From Rubrivivax sp. (GTDB lineage Bacteria; Pseudomonadota; Gammaproteobacteria; Burkholderiales; Burkholderiaceae_C), in NCBI GenBank assembly GCA_020248915.1, contig JADCGP010000011.1:124001-188000 (forward strand): DNA of 64,000 bases, written 5' to 3'. The position numbers were made by a program, and so were the translations under genes. Below the pieces are notes generated by a model. It did not search any database and had not been told where the DNA came from. It was given only the letters and a program-made list of their open reading frames with translations. This document shows, one piece after another, positions 17,451-26,046 of this stretch (position 1 is the first letter of the stretch; every line of letters begins with the position of its first letter).

Positions 17451-18583
17451 GCGGGCGCCCGGGACCCCGTGCCGCCGGGCCCGATCGCCCCGTCTCCCGC
17501 CGGCTCCGGCGCTGGCTGATGGCGGCGGGCGGCGCGCTCGGCCTGGCGGCCGTTGGCGTCGCGGCGGCCTGCCTGCTCGGCGGCTGCGGCACGCTCGCCT
17601 ACTACGGGCAGGCGGTGGGCGGGCACCTGGACCTCGTCGCCCGGGCGCGCCCGGTGACGAGCTGGCTCGACGACGCCGCGACGCCGCCGGACCTGCGCGC
17701 CCGGCTCGAGCTGGCGCAGCGCATGCGCGACTTCGCGGTCGCCACGCTGAAGCTGCCCGACAACCGCAGCTACCGCCGCTATGCCGACCTGGGCCGCGGC
17801 GCCGTGGTCTACAACGTCGTCGCGGCGCCCGAGCTGTCGCTCGACCTGAAGACCTGGTGCTTCGCGGTCGTGGGCTGCGTCGGCTACCGCGGCTACTTCG
17901 CGCGCGAGCCGGCCGATGCGCTGGCGGCCGAGCTGAGGGCGCAGGGCTGGGAGACGGTGGTCTACGGCGTGCCGGCCTACAGCACGCTGGGCAAGACCGA
18001 GTGGCTGGGCGGCGACCCGCTGCTCAACACCTTCATCCGCTGGCCCGAGGGCGAGCTGGCGCGGCTGATCTTCCACGAGCTTGCCCACCAGGTGGCCTAC
18101 GCCGACGACGACACGGCGTTCAACGAGTCCTTCGCCACCGCGGTCGAGCGCATCGGCGGGCGGCTCTGGCTCGAGCGGCACGGCAGCGCGGCGGCGCGCG
18201 CCGAGCACGAGGCGCTGGACGCCCGCCGCGCCGACTTCCGCGCGCTGGTGGCGGGCTACCGCGGCTCGCTGGCTGCGCTCTACTCGAGCGGCCTGCCGGA
18301 GTCCGACAAGCGCGCCCGCAAGGCGGCGCTGATCGAGGCGATGCGGCAGGAGCATGTGCGCATCAAGGCCGAGCGCTGGGGCGGGTTCGGCGGCTACGAC
18401 GGCTGGTTCGAGCGCGCCAACAACGCGGCGCTCGCGATCCAGGGCAGCTACAACGACCTGGTGCCGCAGTTCGAGCGCCTGTTCGAGCGCAGCGGGCGCG
18501 ACTTCGAGCGCTTCTACGCCGAGGTGCGGGTGCTGGCGGCCTTGCCGAAGGCCGAGCGGCGCGCCAAACTCGGGGCCCCCTGA
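17447..18583 (+). CDS. Lipoprotein aminopeptidase-like protein (PF10023 type)
   Basis: A 378-residue predicted zinc aminopeptidase anchored as a lipoprotein. An Arg-rich N-region (RRLRRW), a hydrophobic segment and the lipobox LLGGC give a type II signal peptide; the catalytic domain carries HELAHQ and the downstream Glu in NESFATAVE. GTG 17447 overlaps the previous stop as GTGA, implying translational coupling. An ATG at 17519 is possible but would remove all positive charge from the signal peptide, so the upstream start is preferred. Family members are annotated as putative aminopeptidases without a known substrate. The periplasmic location does not suggest a direct role with the cytoplasmic oxidoreductase before it. 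Confidence 0.82.
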   Translation: MSGRPGPRAAGPDRPVSRRLRRWLMAAGGALGLAAVGVAAACLLGGCGTLAYYGQAVGGHLDLVARARPVTSWLDDAATPPDLRARLELAQRMRDFAVATLKLPDNRSYRRYADLGRGAVVYNVVAAPELSLDLKTWCFAVVGCVGYRGYFAREPADALAAELRAQGWETVVYGVPAYSTLGKTEWLGGDPLLNTFIRWPEGELARLIFHELAHQVAYADDDTAFNESFATAVERIGGRLWLERHGSAAARAEHEALDARRADFRALVAGYRGSLAALYSSGLPESDKRARKAALIEAMRQEHVRIKAERWGGFGGYDGWFERANNAALAIQGSYNDLVPQFERLFERSGRDFERFYAEVRVLAALPKAERRAKLGAP

Positions 18584-18612
18584 TCCTGCCGCCGCGGCGG
18601 CGCACACCGACG

Positions 18613-18948
18613 ATGGCCGTACTGAAGATCCACCGCGACCACGCCCTCGGCCTCACCAAGGCGCGCGAGGTGGCCTGGGCCTGGGCCGAGCAGGCCGAGG
18701 CCAAGTTCGGCATGGAGTGCTGCGTGATCGAAGGCCAGACCTCCGACACGGTGGAGTTCGTGCGCAGCGGCGTCAAGGGCCGCCTGATCGTGGCCGGAGA
18801 CCACTTCGACCTCGACGCCGAACTCGGCTTCCTGCTCGGTGCGTTCGCCCGCACGATCGAGGGCGAGATCGAGAAGGAACTCGACACGCTGCTCGCCCGC
18901 AGCGCCGCGGCGCCGAAGAAGTCGGCGTCGAAGAGCCGCAAGGCATGA
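18613..18948 (+). CDS. Polyhydroxyalkanoic acid system family protein
   Basis: A 111-residue protein matching the small family named for its linkage to polyhydroxyalkanoate genes (PF09650/TIGR02610 type). Recognisable stretches are KIHRDHALGLTKAREVAWAWAEQAEAKF and GRLIVAGDHFDLDAELGFLLGAF. The C-terminus is a Lys/Ser/Ala tail (PKKSASKSRKA), reminiscent of basic tails of phasin-type proteins. The molecular role is not established. It follows the aminopeptidase by 29 nt and faces the acyl-CoA-binding protein gene. With the phasin at the left edge it indicates a PHA-accumulating organism. Confidence 0.88.
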   Translation: MAVLKIHRDHALGLTKAREVAWAWAEQAEAKFGMECCVIEGQTSDTVEFVRSGVKGRLIVAGDHFDLDAELGFLLGAFARTIEGEIEKELDTLLARSAAAPKKSASKSRKA

Positions 18949-19009
18949 GGCCCGCGCGGCCCGGGCCGTCCTCGCCGGACTTCCCGGCCGCCTGGGCAGG
19001 CGCTCCAGG

Positions 19010-19025
19010 GCCCGCGGCCGCGGGC
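19010..19025. terminator. 16-bp GC palindrome between convergent genes
   Basis: GCCCGCGG and CCGCGGGC form a perfect palindrome just before the stop codon of the convergent acyl-CoA-binding protein gene. It has no T-run, so a terminator function is a guess from position. Confidence 0.25.
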
Positions 19026-19279
19026 TACTTGAGGCTCTCGATCAGGTCGATGTAGTCCTGCATCGCCTCGTCGGCGCTCTTGCCCTTGACGGCGGCCCAG
19101 GCGTCGTACTTGGCGCGGCCCACCATGTCGGTGAAGCCCGGTCGCTTGCCCTCGACGTCGCCTTCGGTGGCCTGCTTGTACAGGGAGTAGATCTTCAGCA
19201 GCGTCGCGTTGTCGGGCTTGTCGGGCAGCTGCTTGCTCTCGGCAACGGCCTTCTGGAAGGCAGCTTTCAGGTCGGCCAT
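19025..19279 (-). CDS. Acyl-CoA-binding protein
   Basis: An 84-residue four-helix acyl-CoA-binding protein. The family signature is clear: LLKIYSLYKQATEGDVEGKRPGF, then KYDAWAAVKGKSADEAMQDYI, which includes the Tyr and Lys residues that contact the acyl-CoA phosphate and adenine. Such proteins buffer and deliver long-chain acyl-CoA in the cytosol. The start is supported by AGGAG about 10 nt before the ATG. It is divergent from the wax ester synthase/DGAT gene, whose start lies 141 nt away, so the two may share a control region and a role in channelling acyl-CoA to storage lipid. ACBP is common in eukaryotes and patchy in bacteria. Confidence 0.93.
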   Translation of the reverse strand: MADLKAAFQKAVAESKQLPDKPDNATLLKIYSLYKQATEGDVEGKRPGFTDMVGRAKYDAWAAVKGKSADEAMQDYIDLIESLK

Positions 19280-19420
19280 GGCGGGGCTCCTGGGTGCCGG
19301 CGCACCTTGGCCGGTTCCGGCTCGGTGCGGGCTTGGGTGAAAATGACGGCTTGACGCCGACCGGCATGTTACCCAGCATGACCTGCGACCCGGAACGATC
19401 GAATCCCGAGGAGAAACCCC

Positions 19421-20887
19421 ATGGCCGCTGAACGCATGTCGCGCGTCGACACGTCGTGGCTGCGCATGGACAACGACGTCAACCTGATGATGATCGTCGG
19501 GGTCTGGCTGCTCGAGCCGGGGATCACGCTGGCGCAGCTGCGCGAGCGCGTCGCCGAAAAGCTGTTGAAGTACGAGCGCTTCCGCCGCAAGGTCGTGCAG
19601 GACGCGATGGGGGCGAGTTGGGTCGACGACGAGGGCTTCGACATCGCCCATCACGTCGGCGCGCTGAAGCTGCGCCGCGCGAAGGGCCAGAGCGAGCGCG
19701 AGGCCTTCCAGGCCCTGTGCGGCCGGCTCGCGATGACGCCGCTCGACCCGGACCGGCCGCTGTGGCAGTTCCACCTCGTCGAGCGCTACGAAGGCGGCAG
19801 CGCGGTCGTGGCCCGCATCCATCACTGCATCGGCGACGGCATCGCGCTGATCTCGGTGATGATGAGCATCACCGATGGCGGCGCCGACCCGCCGCGCCGT
19901 CGTCGCCGGGCCGAGGCCGAGGAGCGCGAGGAGACCGACTGGCTGACCGACGCCGTGCTCAAGCCGCTGACCGACCTCACGGTCAAGGCCATCGGCATGT
20001 ACGGCAGCGGCGTGGCGCGCTCGCTCGACGTGCTGTCCAACCCGCAGCAGCCGCTGCTCGGCTCGGTCGATGCCGCCCGCTCGGGGCTGCAGGTGCTGCA
20101 GGACGTGGCCACGCTGGCGCTGTTGCCCGACGACTCCCGGACGCTGCTGAAGGGGCGCGGCGCCGGCCGCAAGGTCGTGGCCTGGAACGAGCCGATCCCG
20201 CTGGAGGTCGTCAAGGTCATCGGCAAGGGGCTGGGCTGCACGATCAACGACGTGCTGCTGGCCTGCGTGGCCGGCGCGATCGGCTCGTACCTGCGCGAGC
20301 AGGGCGAGGACCCGGCGGGCAAGGAGATCCGGGCCATGGTGCCCGTGAACCTGCGCCCGCTCGACAAGGCGTGGCAGCTCGGCAACCGCTTCGGGCTGGC
20401 GCCGCTGGTGCTGCCGGTCGGCATCGCCAACCCGATCGAGCGCGTGTACGCGGTGCGGGCGCGGATGGCCGAGCTGAAGAACAGCTACCAGCCGCTGCTG
20501 GCCTTCGCCATCCTCTCGGTGACGGGCCTGTTCATCAAGCCGGTGCAGGACGCGGTGCTGAACATGTTCGCGCGCAAGGCCACCGCGGTCATGACCAACG
20601 TGCCAGGCCCGAAGGAGCCGCTGCGCTTCTGCGGCAGCACGCTCCGCCAGACGGTGTTCTGGGTGCCCGCGTCGGGCGAGATCGGCGTGCACGTCAGCAT
20701 CCTCAGCTACGGCGGAGGCGTGCAGTTCGCGCTGATGACCGACACCGGCCTGTGCCCCGAGCCGCAGCGCATCATCGACCGCTTCCAGCCCGAGTTCGAG
20801 AAGCTCCTGCTCGTCACGCTGATGCTGCCCTGGGCCGGGCAGGACGTCGGAACACACACCCCAACGACCACCGGAGACTCCGCATGA
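19421..20887 (+). CDS. Wax ester synthase / diacylglycerol acyltransferase (WS/DGAT)
   Basis: A 488-residue acyltransferase that uses acyl-CoA to esterify long-chain alcohols or diacylglycerol, producing neutral storage lipid. The catalytic motif HHCIGDG begins at His134-His135. Other family landmarks are MSRVDTSWLRMD at the N-terminus, TINDVLLACVAGA, MVPVNLRP and TNVPGPKEPL. GAGGAG about 10 nt before the ATG supports the start. The SRPBCC gene overlaps its stop as ATGA. The divergent neighbour encodes an acyl-CoA-binding protein. Whether the product is wax ester or triacylglycerol cannot be told from sequence. Confidence 0.93.
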   Translation: MAAERMSRVDTSWLRMDNDVNLMMIVGVWLLEPGITLAQLRERVAEKLLKYERFRRKVVQDAMGASWVDDEGFDIAHHVGALKLRRAKGQSEREAFQALCGRLAMTPLDPDRPLWQFHLVERYEGGSAVVARIHHCIGDGIALISVMMSITDGGADPPRRRRRAEAEEREETDWLTDAVLKPLTDLTVKAIGMYGSGVARSLDVLSNPQQPLLGSVDAARSGLQVLQDVATLALLPDDSRTLLKGRGAGRKVVAWNEPIPLEVVKVIGKGLGCTINDVLLACVAGAIGSYLREQGEDPAGKEIRAMVPVNLRPLDKAWQLGNRFGLAPLVLPVGIANPIERVYAVRARMAELKNSYQPLLAFAILSVTGLFIKPVQDAVLNMFARKATAVMTNVPGPKEPLRFCGSTLRQTVFWVPASGEIGVHVSILSYGGGVQFALMTDTGLCPEPQRIIDRFQPEFEKLLLVTLMLPWAGQDVGTHTPTTTGDSA

Positions 20888-21357
20888 CCGTCAGCGTCGA
20901 CATCGACCTCGGCTACGAATTCGCCGTCAAGGCCCCGTTCGAGAAGGTCTTCGAGATCCTCGCCGACGTGCCCAAGTCGGCCAGCCACTTCCCGAAGGTC
21001 GACAAGCTGGTCGACATGGGCGACGACACCTACCGCTGGGAGATGCAGCGCGTGGGCACCGCGCAGGTCGGGATCCAGACCGTCTACGCGTGCAAGTATG
21101 CGAGCGACCCGAAGAAGGGCAGCGTCGTGTGGAAGCCGGTCAAGGGCGTGGGCAACGCACAGATCGAGGGCAGCTGGAAGATCACCGCCGGCAAGGGCAA
21201 GACGGACATCGTGCTGAAGACCAAGGGCGTGGTCGACGTGGCGCTGCCCGCGCTGATGCGCGTGGTCGTCGTGCCGGTGGTCAACTCCGAGTTCGAGAAG
21301 CTCGTCGAGAAGTACATCGACAACCTGATCGCCAAGTTCGGCGGCGAGGCCGAGTAG
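20884..21357 (+). CDS. SRPBCC-family lipid-binding protein
   Basis: A 157-residue START-like (SRPBCC) protein with a predicted hydrophobic pocket; the pattern FAVKAPFEKVFEILADVPKSASHFPKVDKLVDMG is typical of polyketide-cyclase/ligand-carrier members, and the end has a long helix (VVNSEFEKLVEKYIDNLIAKFG). No catalytic residues can be assigned. It overlaps the WS/DGAT stop by 4 nt, so translation is coupled, which suggests a role in handling hydrophobic substrates or products of that enzyme (inference). Confidence 0.82.
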   Translation: MTVSVDIDLGYEFAVKAPFEKVFEILADVPKSASHFPKVDKLVDMGDDTYRWEMQRVGTAQVGIQTVYACKYASDPKKGSVVWKPVKGVGNAQIEGSWKITAGKGKTDIVLKTKGVVDVALPALMRVVVVPVVNSEFEKLVEKYIDNLIAKFGGEAE

Positions 21358-21374
21358 TCGGCCGGGCCGCGCCC

Positions 21375-21401
21375 GCTGCGGCGCGGCGCGCGCGCCGCAG
21401 C
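21375..21401. terminator. Strong hairpin between convergent genes
   Basis: GCTGCGGCGCG pairs perfectly with CGCGCCGCAGC (11 bp) around a 5-nt GCGCG loop in the 45-nt gap between the SRPBCC and desulfhydrase genes. It is positioned as a bidirectional terminator, although no T-run follows on either strand. Confidence 0.5.
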
Positions 21402-21402
21402 C

Positions 21403-22446
21403 TCAGGGTGCCAGATCGCGGGCGGCGCGGCCGAGGACGACGTCCTCGTAGGCGTGCAGAGACGGCAGGCCCCCGGTGTGCAGGAACAGCACGCGCGCGT
21501 CCGGCGCGAACTCGCCGGCCCGGGCCAGCCCGATCAGCCCGGCCATCACCTTGCCGGTGTAGACCGGGTCGAGCAGCAGCCCCTCGGTGCGGGCGGCCAT
21601 CTGCACCGCCTCCACCATGCGCGCGTTGGGCACCGAGTACTTGGGCTGCCAGTAGCCGCCCACCGAGCGCACCGACTCGCGCGGCACCGCGAAGCCGCCG
21701 CCGGCCAGGTCGGCCACCGCCTGCGCCTCCTTCCACACCAGCGGCTCCTGCTGCGCGGGGTCGCGGCTGACACCGACGCCGACGATGGGCACGCCGATGC
21801 GGTTGCCCAGGAAGCCGGCAAGCAGCCCGCCGTGCGTGCCCGAGCTGCCCGAGCCGACGACGACGCGGTCGAACGACACGCCCATCTCGAACCACTGCTG
21901 CTGCAGCTCCTGCGCGCAGGCGGCGTAGCCCAGGCCGCCGAGCGCGTTGCTGCCGCCCCCGGGAATCACGTAGCCGGTGCGGCCCTGCGCGGCCAGTTCC
22001 TCGACCACGCGCTGCATCGCCGCGGCCATGTCGCTGCCGCCGGGCACGACCGTGATGGCCTCGACGCCGAGCAGGCGGAACATGAAGTGATTGCCGCTGG
22101 CTTGCTCGTCGTAGCTGCCGGCCACGCGCTCCTCGATCACGAATCGGCAGTGCAGGCCCTCCTTCACCGCGGCCGCCAGCGTGATGCGGCAGTGGTTGCT
22201 CTGCGGCGCACCGCAGGTGACGAGCGTGTCGGCTCCGCGTGCCAGCGCGTCGGCGACCAGGAACTCGAGCTTGCGCGTCTTGTTGCCGCCGGGGAACAGG
22301 CCGAGCATGTCGTCGCGCTTGACCCAGAGCTCGGGCCCGCGGCCGCCCGGGCAGGTGGCCGCGAGCGCGGCGCTCAGGCGCGGCAGCGGCTCGAGCGGGG
22401 TCGCGAAGGGCGTGTAGCGGCGGCGGGGGAAGCGGCTGAGGTCCAT
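21403..22446 (-). CDS. PLP-dependent D-cysteine desulfhydrase / ACC-deaminase family enzyme
   Basis: A 347-residue fold-type II PLP enzyme. The PLP lysine is in FPGGNKTRKLE, followed by TCGAPQSNHCR; the phosphate-binding loop is VVGSGSSGTHGG. The family includes D-cysteine desulfhydrase, L-cysteate sulfo-lyase and 1-aminocyclopropane-1-carboxylate deaminase; these cannot be separated confidently by eye. D-cysteine desulfhydrase or cysteate lyase is more likely than ACC deaminase given the N-terminus. The gene is separated by 66 nt from the ureidoglycolate lyase gene upstream on the same strand and may be part of a nitrogen/sulfur scavenging group. Confidence 0.82.
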   Translation of the reverse strand: MDLSRFPRRRYTPFATPLEPLPRLSAALAATCPGGRGPELWVKRDDMLGLFPGGNKTRKLEFLVADALARGADTLVTCGAPQSNHCRITLAAAVKEGLHCRFVIEERVAGSYDEQASGNHFMFRLLGVEAITVVPGGSDMAAAMQRVVEELAAQGRTGYVIPGGGSNALGGLGYAACAQELQQQWFEMGVSFDRVVVGSGSSGTHGGLLAGFLGNRIGVPIVGVGVSRDPAQQEPLVWKEAQAVADLAGGGFAVPRESVRSVGGYWQPKYSVPNARMVEAVQMAARTEGLLLDPVYTGKVMAGLIGLARAGEFAPDARVLFLHTGGLPSLHAYEDVVLGRAARDLAP

Positions 22447-22512
22447 GCACCGACGATATCGCGTCGGCTGCGGCGGCTGCGCACGCCGCGTCGGGCCGGG
22501 CCCTCGCCGGGC

Positions 22513-23040
22513 CTAGGCCGGGCTCCCTCCAGGCAGCCCGATGTGCAGCGGCGGCGACAGCGCGTGCCGCTCGCAGTCGGCGCCGCCGCCCGGCTCGCGC
22601 CGCTCGAGCACGGCCCAGGGGCCGTCGTCCAGCGCCAGCAGGCCGTGGTGCCAGGTGCCGGCGCGCAGGCGCACGCCCTGGCTGCCGTCGGTGACGAAGG
22701 CACGCAGCGCCGCCGCCGCCGGCGCCGGGCCGGCTGGCGCCACCAGCAGCACGCAGCGCCGCGGCGCCCCGAACGGCAGGAACACCTGCTCGGACCACCT
22801 GTGGCACTCGACCTCGCGCGCCGTGAACGGGAAGCGACGCGCCATGGCCGCGTACAGCGCGAGCACGCCATGGCCGTTTGCGCGGCCGAGGTCCAGAGGC
22901 GGCGCCAGTTCGTGACGCAGCGTGCTGCCCTCGTTGATCGGCGTGCCGCCCGATGCCGGGCGCTGCAGCGCGACCACCTCGCCGAACGGCGCGAAGGCCT
23001 CCGCCGTCAGCGGCAGCGGGTGCAGCGTGGCAGGCGTCAT
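22513..23040 (-). CDS. allA: Ureidoglycolate lyase
   Basis: A 175-residue cupin-like enzyme that splits ureidoglycolate to glyoxylate and urea, the last step of allantoin degradation in this branch. Family landmarks are EAFAPFGEVV near the N-terminus, HELAPPLDLGRANGHG, ECHRWSEQVFLPF and the C-terminal AGTWHHGLLAL. The ATG overlaps the stop codon of the preceding amidohydrolase gene (ATGA), so the two are translationally coupled and form a two-step ureide module. The long ORF in the track in this frame is an artefact of stop-codon rarity. Named with moderate confidence because other cupin lyases resemble it. Confidence 0.85.
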   Translation of the reverse strand: MTPATLHPLPLTAEAFAPFGEVVALQRPASGGTPINEGSTLRHELAPPLDLGRANGHGVLALYAAMARRFPFTAREVECHRWSEQVFLPFGAPRRCVLLVAPAGPAPAAAALRAFVTDGSQGVRLRAGTWHHGLLALDDGPWAVLERREPGGGADCERHALSPPLHIGLPGGSPA

Positions 23041-24314
23041 GCCGCGCGGCCGGCGCTGGCCAGCATCGCGTCGAGCAGCACCTGGCAGCCGGCCGCCAGG
23101 TGCTCGGGCTTGGCGTCCTCGACCTCGTTGTGGGAGATGCCGTCCTTGCAAGGCACGAAGATCATCGCCGCCGGCGCGACGCGGGCGACGTAGACCGCGT
23201 CGTGACCGGCGCCGCTGACGATGTCCTGGTGCGGCAGCCCGTGCGCCGCCGCGGCAGCCCGCACCCGCCCGACCAGCACCGGGTCGAAGGGCGCCGGCGG
23301 GAAGCTGACCACCTGCTCCATCGCCACCGCGATGCCCGGTCGGGCCTGCTCGAGCGCCGCGGCGGCCGCGCGCAGCGCAGCCTCCATCCGCGCCAGGCCG
23401 GCGTCGTCGGTGTGGCGGAAGTCGACCGTGAAGGTCACGCGGCCGGGGATCGTGTTGCGCGAGTTGGGGAACACGTCGACGTAGCCGACCGTCCCGCGCG
23501 CATGCGGCGCCTCGGCCAGCGCGATCGCGTCCACCTGCTGCATCAGCGCGGTGGCGGCCTGCAGCGCGTCGCGGCGCAGCGCCATCGGCGTCGGGCCGGC
23601 GTGCGCCTCGAGCCCGGTGACGACCACGTCGTACCAGCGCTGCCCGAGCGCGCCCCCGACCACCCCGATCGGCCGGCCGCTCGCCTCCAGCACCGGCCCC
23701 TGCTCGATGTGGGCCTCGAAGTAGGCCCCGAAACGCGGCGCGCCGTCGGCCACCGCGGCCGGCGCCGGGCCGGCGTAGCCGATGGCCGCCAGCGCGTCGC
23801 GCACGCTGGTGCCCTCGCGGTCGCGCGCGGCCAGCGCGTGCTCGAGCGTGAAGGCGCCGGCGTACACGCCCGAGCCCATCATCACCGGCACGAAGCGCGA
23901 TCCCTCCTCGTTGGTCCACACGCAGACCTCGAGCGCGGCGCGCGTGCGCACGCCATGGTCGTCGAGCGTGCGCAGCACCTCCAGGCCGGCCAGCACGCCG
24001 TAGTTGCCGTCGAAGCGGCCGCCGGTGGGCTGGGTGTCGATGTGGCTGCCGGTGGCCACCGCCGGCAGCGTGTCGTCGCTGCCGGGGCGGCGCGCGAACA
24101 GGTTGCCGATGGCGTCCACGCGCACGCTGCAGCCGGCCTCGCGGGCCCAGCGCACGAACAGGTCGCGCGCCTGCCGGTCGAGCTCGGACAGCGCCAGCCG
24201 GCACACGCCGCCGCGGGGCGTGGCGCCGATCGCGGCCAGCGCCATCAGGCTGTCCCACAGGCGGCGGCCGTCGATCCGGGGCGTCGAGGGGGGAGCGGGG
24301 TCGTCTGCGGCCAT
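23037..24314 (-). CDS. Allantoate amidohydrolase / N-carbamoyl-amino-acid hydrolase family
   Basis: A 425-residue binuclear-metal amidohydrolase of the M20C (hydantoinase/carbamoylase) family. Motifs are VATGSHIDTQPTGGRFDGNYGVL (first metal ligands), VWTNEEGSRFVPVMMGSG (bridging Glu), FEAHIEQGPVLE, a dimer-interface segment GLEAHAGPTPM and the C-terminal FVPCKDGISHNEVE. Close relatives hydrolyse allantoate, ureidoglycine or N-carbamoyl amino acids. Coupling with ureidoglycolate lyase favours a ureide substrate. The 5' end has a short Asp/Pro-rich extension. It is divergent from the RraA-like gene. Confidence 0.88.
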   Translation of the reverse strand: MAADDPAPPSTPRIDGRRLWDSLMALAAIGATPRGGVCRLALSELDRQARDLFVRWAREAGCSVRVDAIGNLFARRPGSDDTLPAVATGSHIDTQPTGGRFDGNYGVLAGLEVLRTLDDHGVRTRAALEVCVWTNEEGSRFVPVMMGSGVYAGAFTLEHALAARDREGTSVRDALAAIGYAGPAPAAVADGAPRFGAYFEAHIEQGPVLEASGRPIGVVGGALGQRWYDVVVTGLEAHAGPTPMALRRDALQAATALMQQVDAIALAEAPHARGTVGYVDVFPNSRNTIPGRVTFTVDFRHTDDAGLARMEAALRAAAAALEQARPGIAVAMEQVVSFPPAPFDPVLVGRVRAAAAAHGLPHQDIVSGAGHDAVYVARVAPAAMIFVPCKDGISHNEVEDAKPEHLAAGCQVLLDAMLASAGRAA

Positions 24315-24408
24315 GGCGCGCCTCGGCTCATAGGGGTTGGGGACGTGGCATTGTGTCGCCGTGCGCGGTTATCCTCGCCACGTGTCCCCTCTGCGGCGAG
24401 GCCCCGGC

Positions 24409-25095
24409 ATGTGGAAGAACGACGACGAGCTGTTCCGGCTGGTGCGCGAGCGCCTGTTCCCGGCGGCGGTGGGCGACATCCTCGACACGATGGGGCTGCT
24501 GCACCAGTTCCTGCCCCCCGCGATCCGGCCGCTGCGGCCGGACATGGTCGTGCTGGGGCGCGCGATGCCTGTGCTCGAGGCGAGTTGCTTCGCCTCCCGC
24601 GAGCCCGAGGGCCGCGGGCCGCTGTCGCAGCGGCCCTTCGGACTGCTGTTCGAGGCGCTGGACGACCTGCGCTCCGGCGAGGTCTACGTGGCCACCGGCT
24701 GCGCTCCGCAGTTCGCGCTGTGGGGCGGCCTGATGACGACCCGGGCGCAGCACCTGAAGGCCGCGGGCGCCGTGCTGGACGGCTACTCCCGCGACACGCC
24801 GGAGGTCCTCGAGCGCGGCTTCCCGGTGTTCTCGCTCGGCGGCTTCGCGCAGGACCAGGGTGCGCGCGGCAAGGTCGTCGACTGGCGCGTGCCAGTCGAG
24901 GTGCAGGGCGTGCGGGTCGCGCCGGGCGACCTGGTGTTCGGCGACCTCGACGGCGTGCTCGTGATCCCGCGCGCCGCCGAGGAGGAGGCGATCCGCCGCG
25001 CCCTCGAGAAGGTCGGCGCCGAGAACAAGGTGCGCGACGCGATCGAGGCCGGCATGAGCACGGTCGAGGCCTTCCGCACCTACGGCGTGATGTGA
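24409..25095 (+). CDS. RraA-like protein (HMG/oxaloacetate aldolase family)
   Basis: A 228-residue RraA-family protein. Conserved pieces are AAVGDILDTMG, the ring-forming GLMTTRAQHLKAAGAVLDGYSRDTPEV (the Arg/Asp pair of class II pyruvate aldolases) and VAPGDLVFGDLDGVLVIP. Proteins of this fold include 4-hydroxy-4-methyl-2-oxoglutarate aldolases, oxaloacetate decarboxylases and the RNase E inhibitor RraA; the context (ureide hydrolases upstream, SDR downstream) favours a metabolic enzyme. ATG 24409 (MWKNDDELF) is preferred to the longer ORF start, since the family begins there. The SDR gene follows within 8 nt. Confidence 0.8.
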   Translation: MWKNDDELFRLVRERLFPAAVGDILDTMGLLHQFLPPAIRPLRPDMVVLGRAMPVLEASCFASREPEGRGPLSQRPFGLLFEALDDLRSGEVYVATGCAPQFALWGGLMTTRAQHLKAAGAVLDGYSRDTPEVLERGFPVFSLGGFAQDQGARGKVVDWRVPVEVQGVRVAPGDLVFGDLDGVLVIPRAAEEEAIRRALEKVGAENKVRDAIEAGMSTVEAFRTYGVM

Positions 25096-25103
25096 GCGCG
25101 ACC

Positions 25104-26006
25104 ATGTACGACCCCCACCTGTTCGCGGGCCAGCGCATCCTCGTCACGGGTGGTGGCACGGGGCTGGGCCGCGCGATGGCCGAGCGATTCCTGGCGCTCG
25201 GTGCCGACGTCGCGATCTGCGGCCGCCGCCTTGGCGTCTGCGAGGAGACTGCGGAGCAGTGGCGCGCGATGTTCCCCGGCCGTCGCATCGACGTCTTCGG
25301 CGTCGACATCCGCATCGCCGCGGCCGTCGAGGAGATGGTCGAGGCGCTGTGGTCCGGCGGCGGGCTGACCGGCCTGGTCAACAACGCCGCCGGCAACTTC
25401 ATCGCGCCCACCGAGAGCCTGTCGCCACGTGCCTTCGACGCGATCGCCGGCATCGTCTTCCACGGCACCTTCTACGTCACGCAGGCCGTGGGCCGGCGCT
25501 GGGTCGCCGAGGCCAAGGCCGGGGCCTGGACGCCGCAGCGGCCCTGCCGCAGCGTGACCAGCATCATCACGACCTGGGTCGACAACGGCAGCCCCTACGT
25601 CGTGCCGAGCGCGATGAGCAAGGCCGGCATCGACGTGATGACGAAGAGCCTCGCCGTGGAGTGGGCGCGGCACGGCATCCGCCTGAACGCGGTAGGGCCT
25701 GGCGAGATCCCGACCGAGGGCATGAGCAAGCGGCTCAACCCCGGCGAGGAGCCGGGCGCGCGCAGCCGGGAGGCCAACCCGATGGCCCGCCCCGGCACGT
25801 TCGACGAGTTGCAGAACCTGGTCGCCTTCCTGATGGCGCCCGGGCGCTGCGACTGGCTCACCGGCCAGAGCATCATGTTGGACGGCGGCAACGCGCTGGC
25901 CACCGGCGGTAACTTCTATGCGTTGCGCGGCTGGAGCGACGACGACTGGCGCCTCGCCCGCGAACGGATCGAGGCGCAGAACGCGAAGGACCGGTCGGCG
26001 CGCTGA
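25104..26006 (+). CDS. SDR oxidoreductase, 2,4-dienoyl-CoA reductase-like
   Basis: A 300-residue short-chain dehydrogenase/reductase. The cofactor loop is TGGGTGLG and the structural NNAAGNF motif is present. Where classical SDRs have YxxxK, this protein has SAMSK preceded by YVVP, the arrangement seen in the 2,4-dienoyl-CoA reductase (DECR) branch, so it is likely to reduce an enoyl thioester with NADPH during degradation of unsaturated fatty acids. A GTG at 25092 overlapping the rraA-like stop is an alternative start. The GDH gene follows after 40 nt. Confidence 0.83.
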   Translation: MYDPHLFAGQRILVTGGGTGLGRAMAERFLALGADVAICGRRLGVCEETAEQWRAMFPGRRIDVFGVDIRIAAAVEEMVEALWSGGGLTGLVNNAAGNFIAPTESLSPRAFDAIAGIVFHGTFYVTQAVGRRWVAEAKAGAWTPQRPCRSVTSIITTWVDNGSPYVVPSAMSKAGIDVMTKSLAVEWARHGIRLNAVGPGEIPTEGMSKRLNPGEEPGARSREANPMARPGTFDELQNLVAFLMAPGRCDWLTGQSIMLDGGNALATGGNFYALRGWSDDDWRLARERIEAQNAKDRSAR

Positions 26007-26046
26007 GGCCGCCGCCGCGACCCGCGCGAGGATCGAGGAGCACGGC

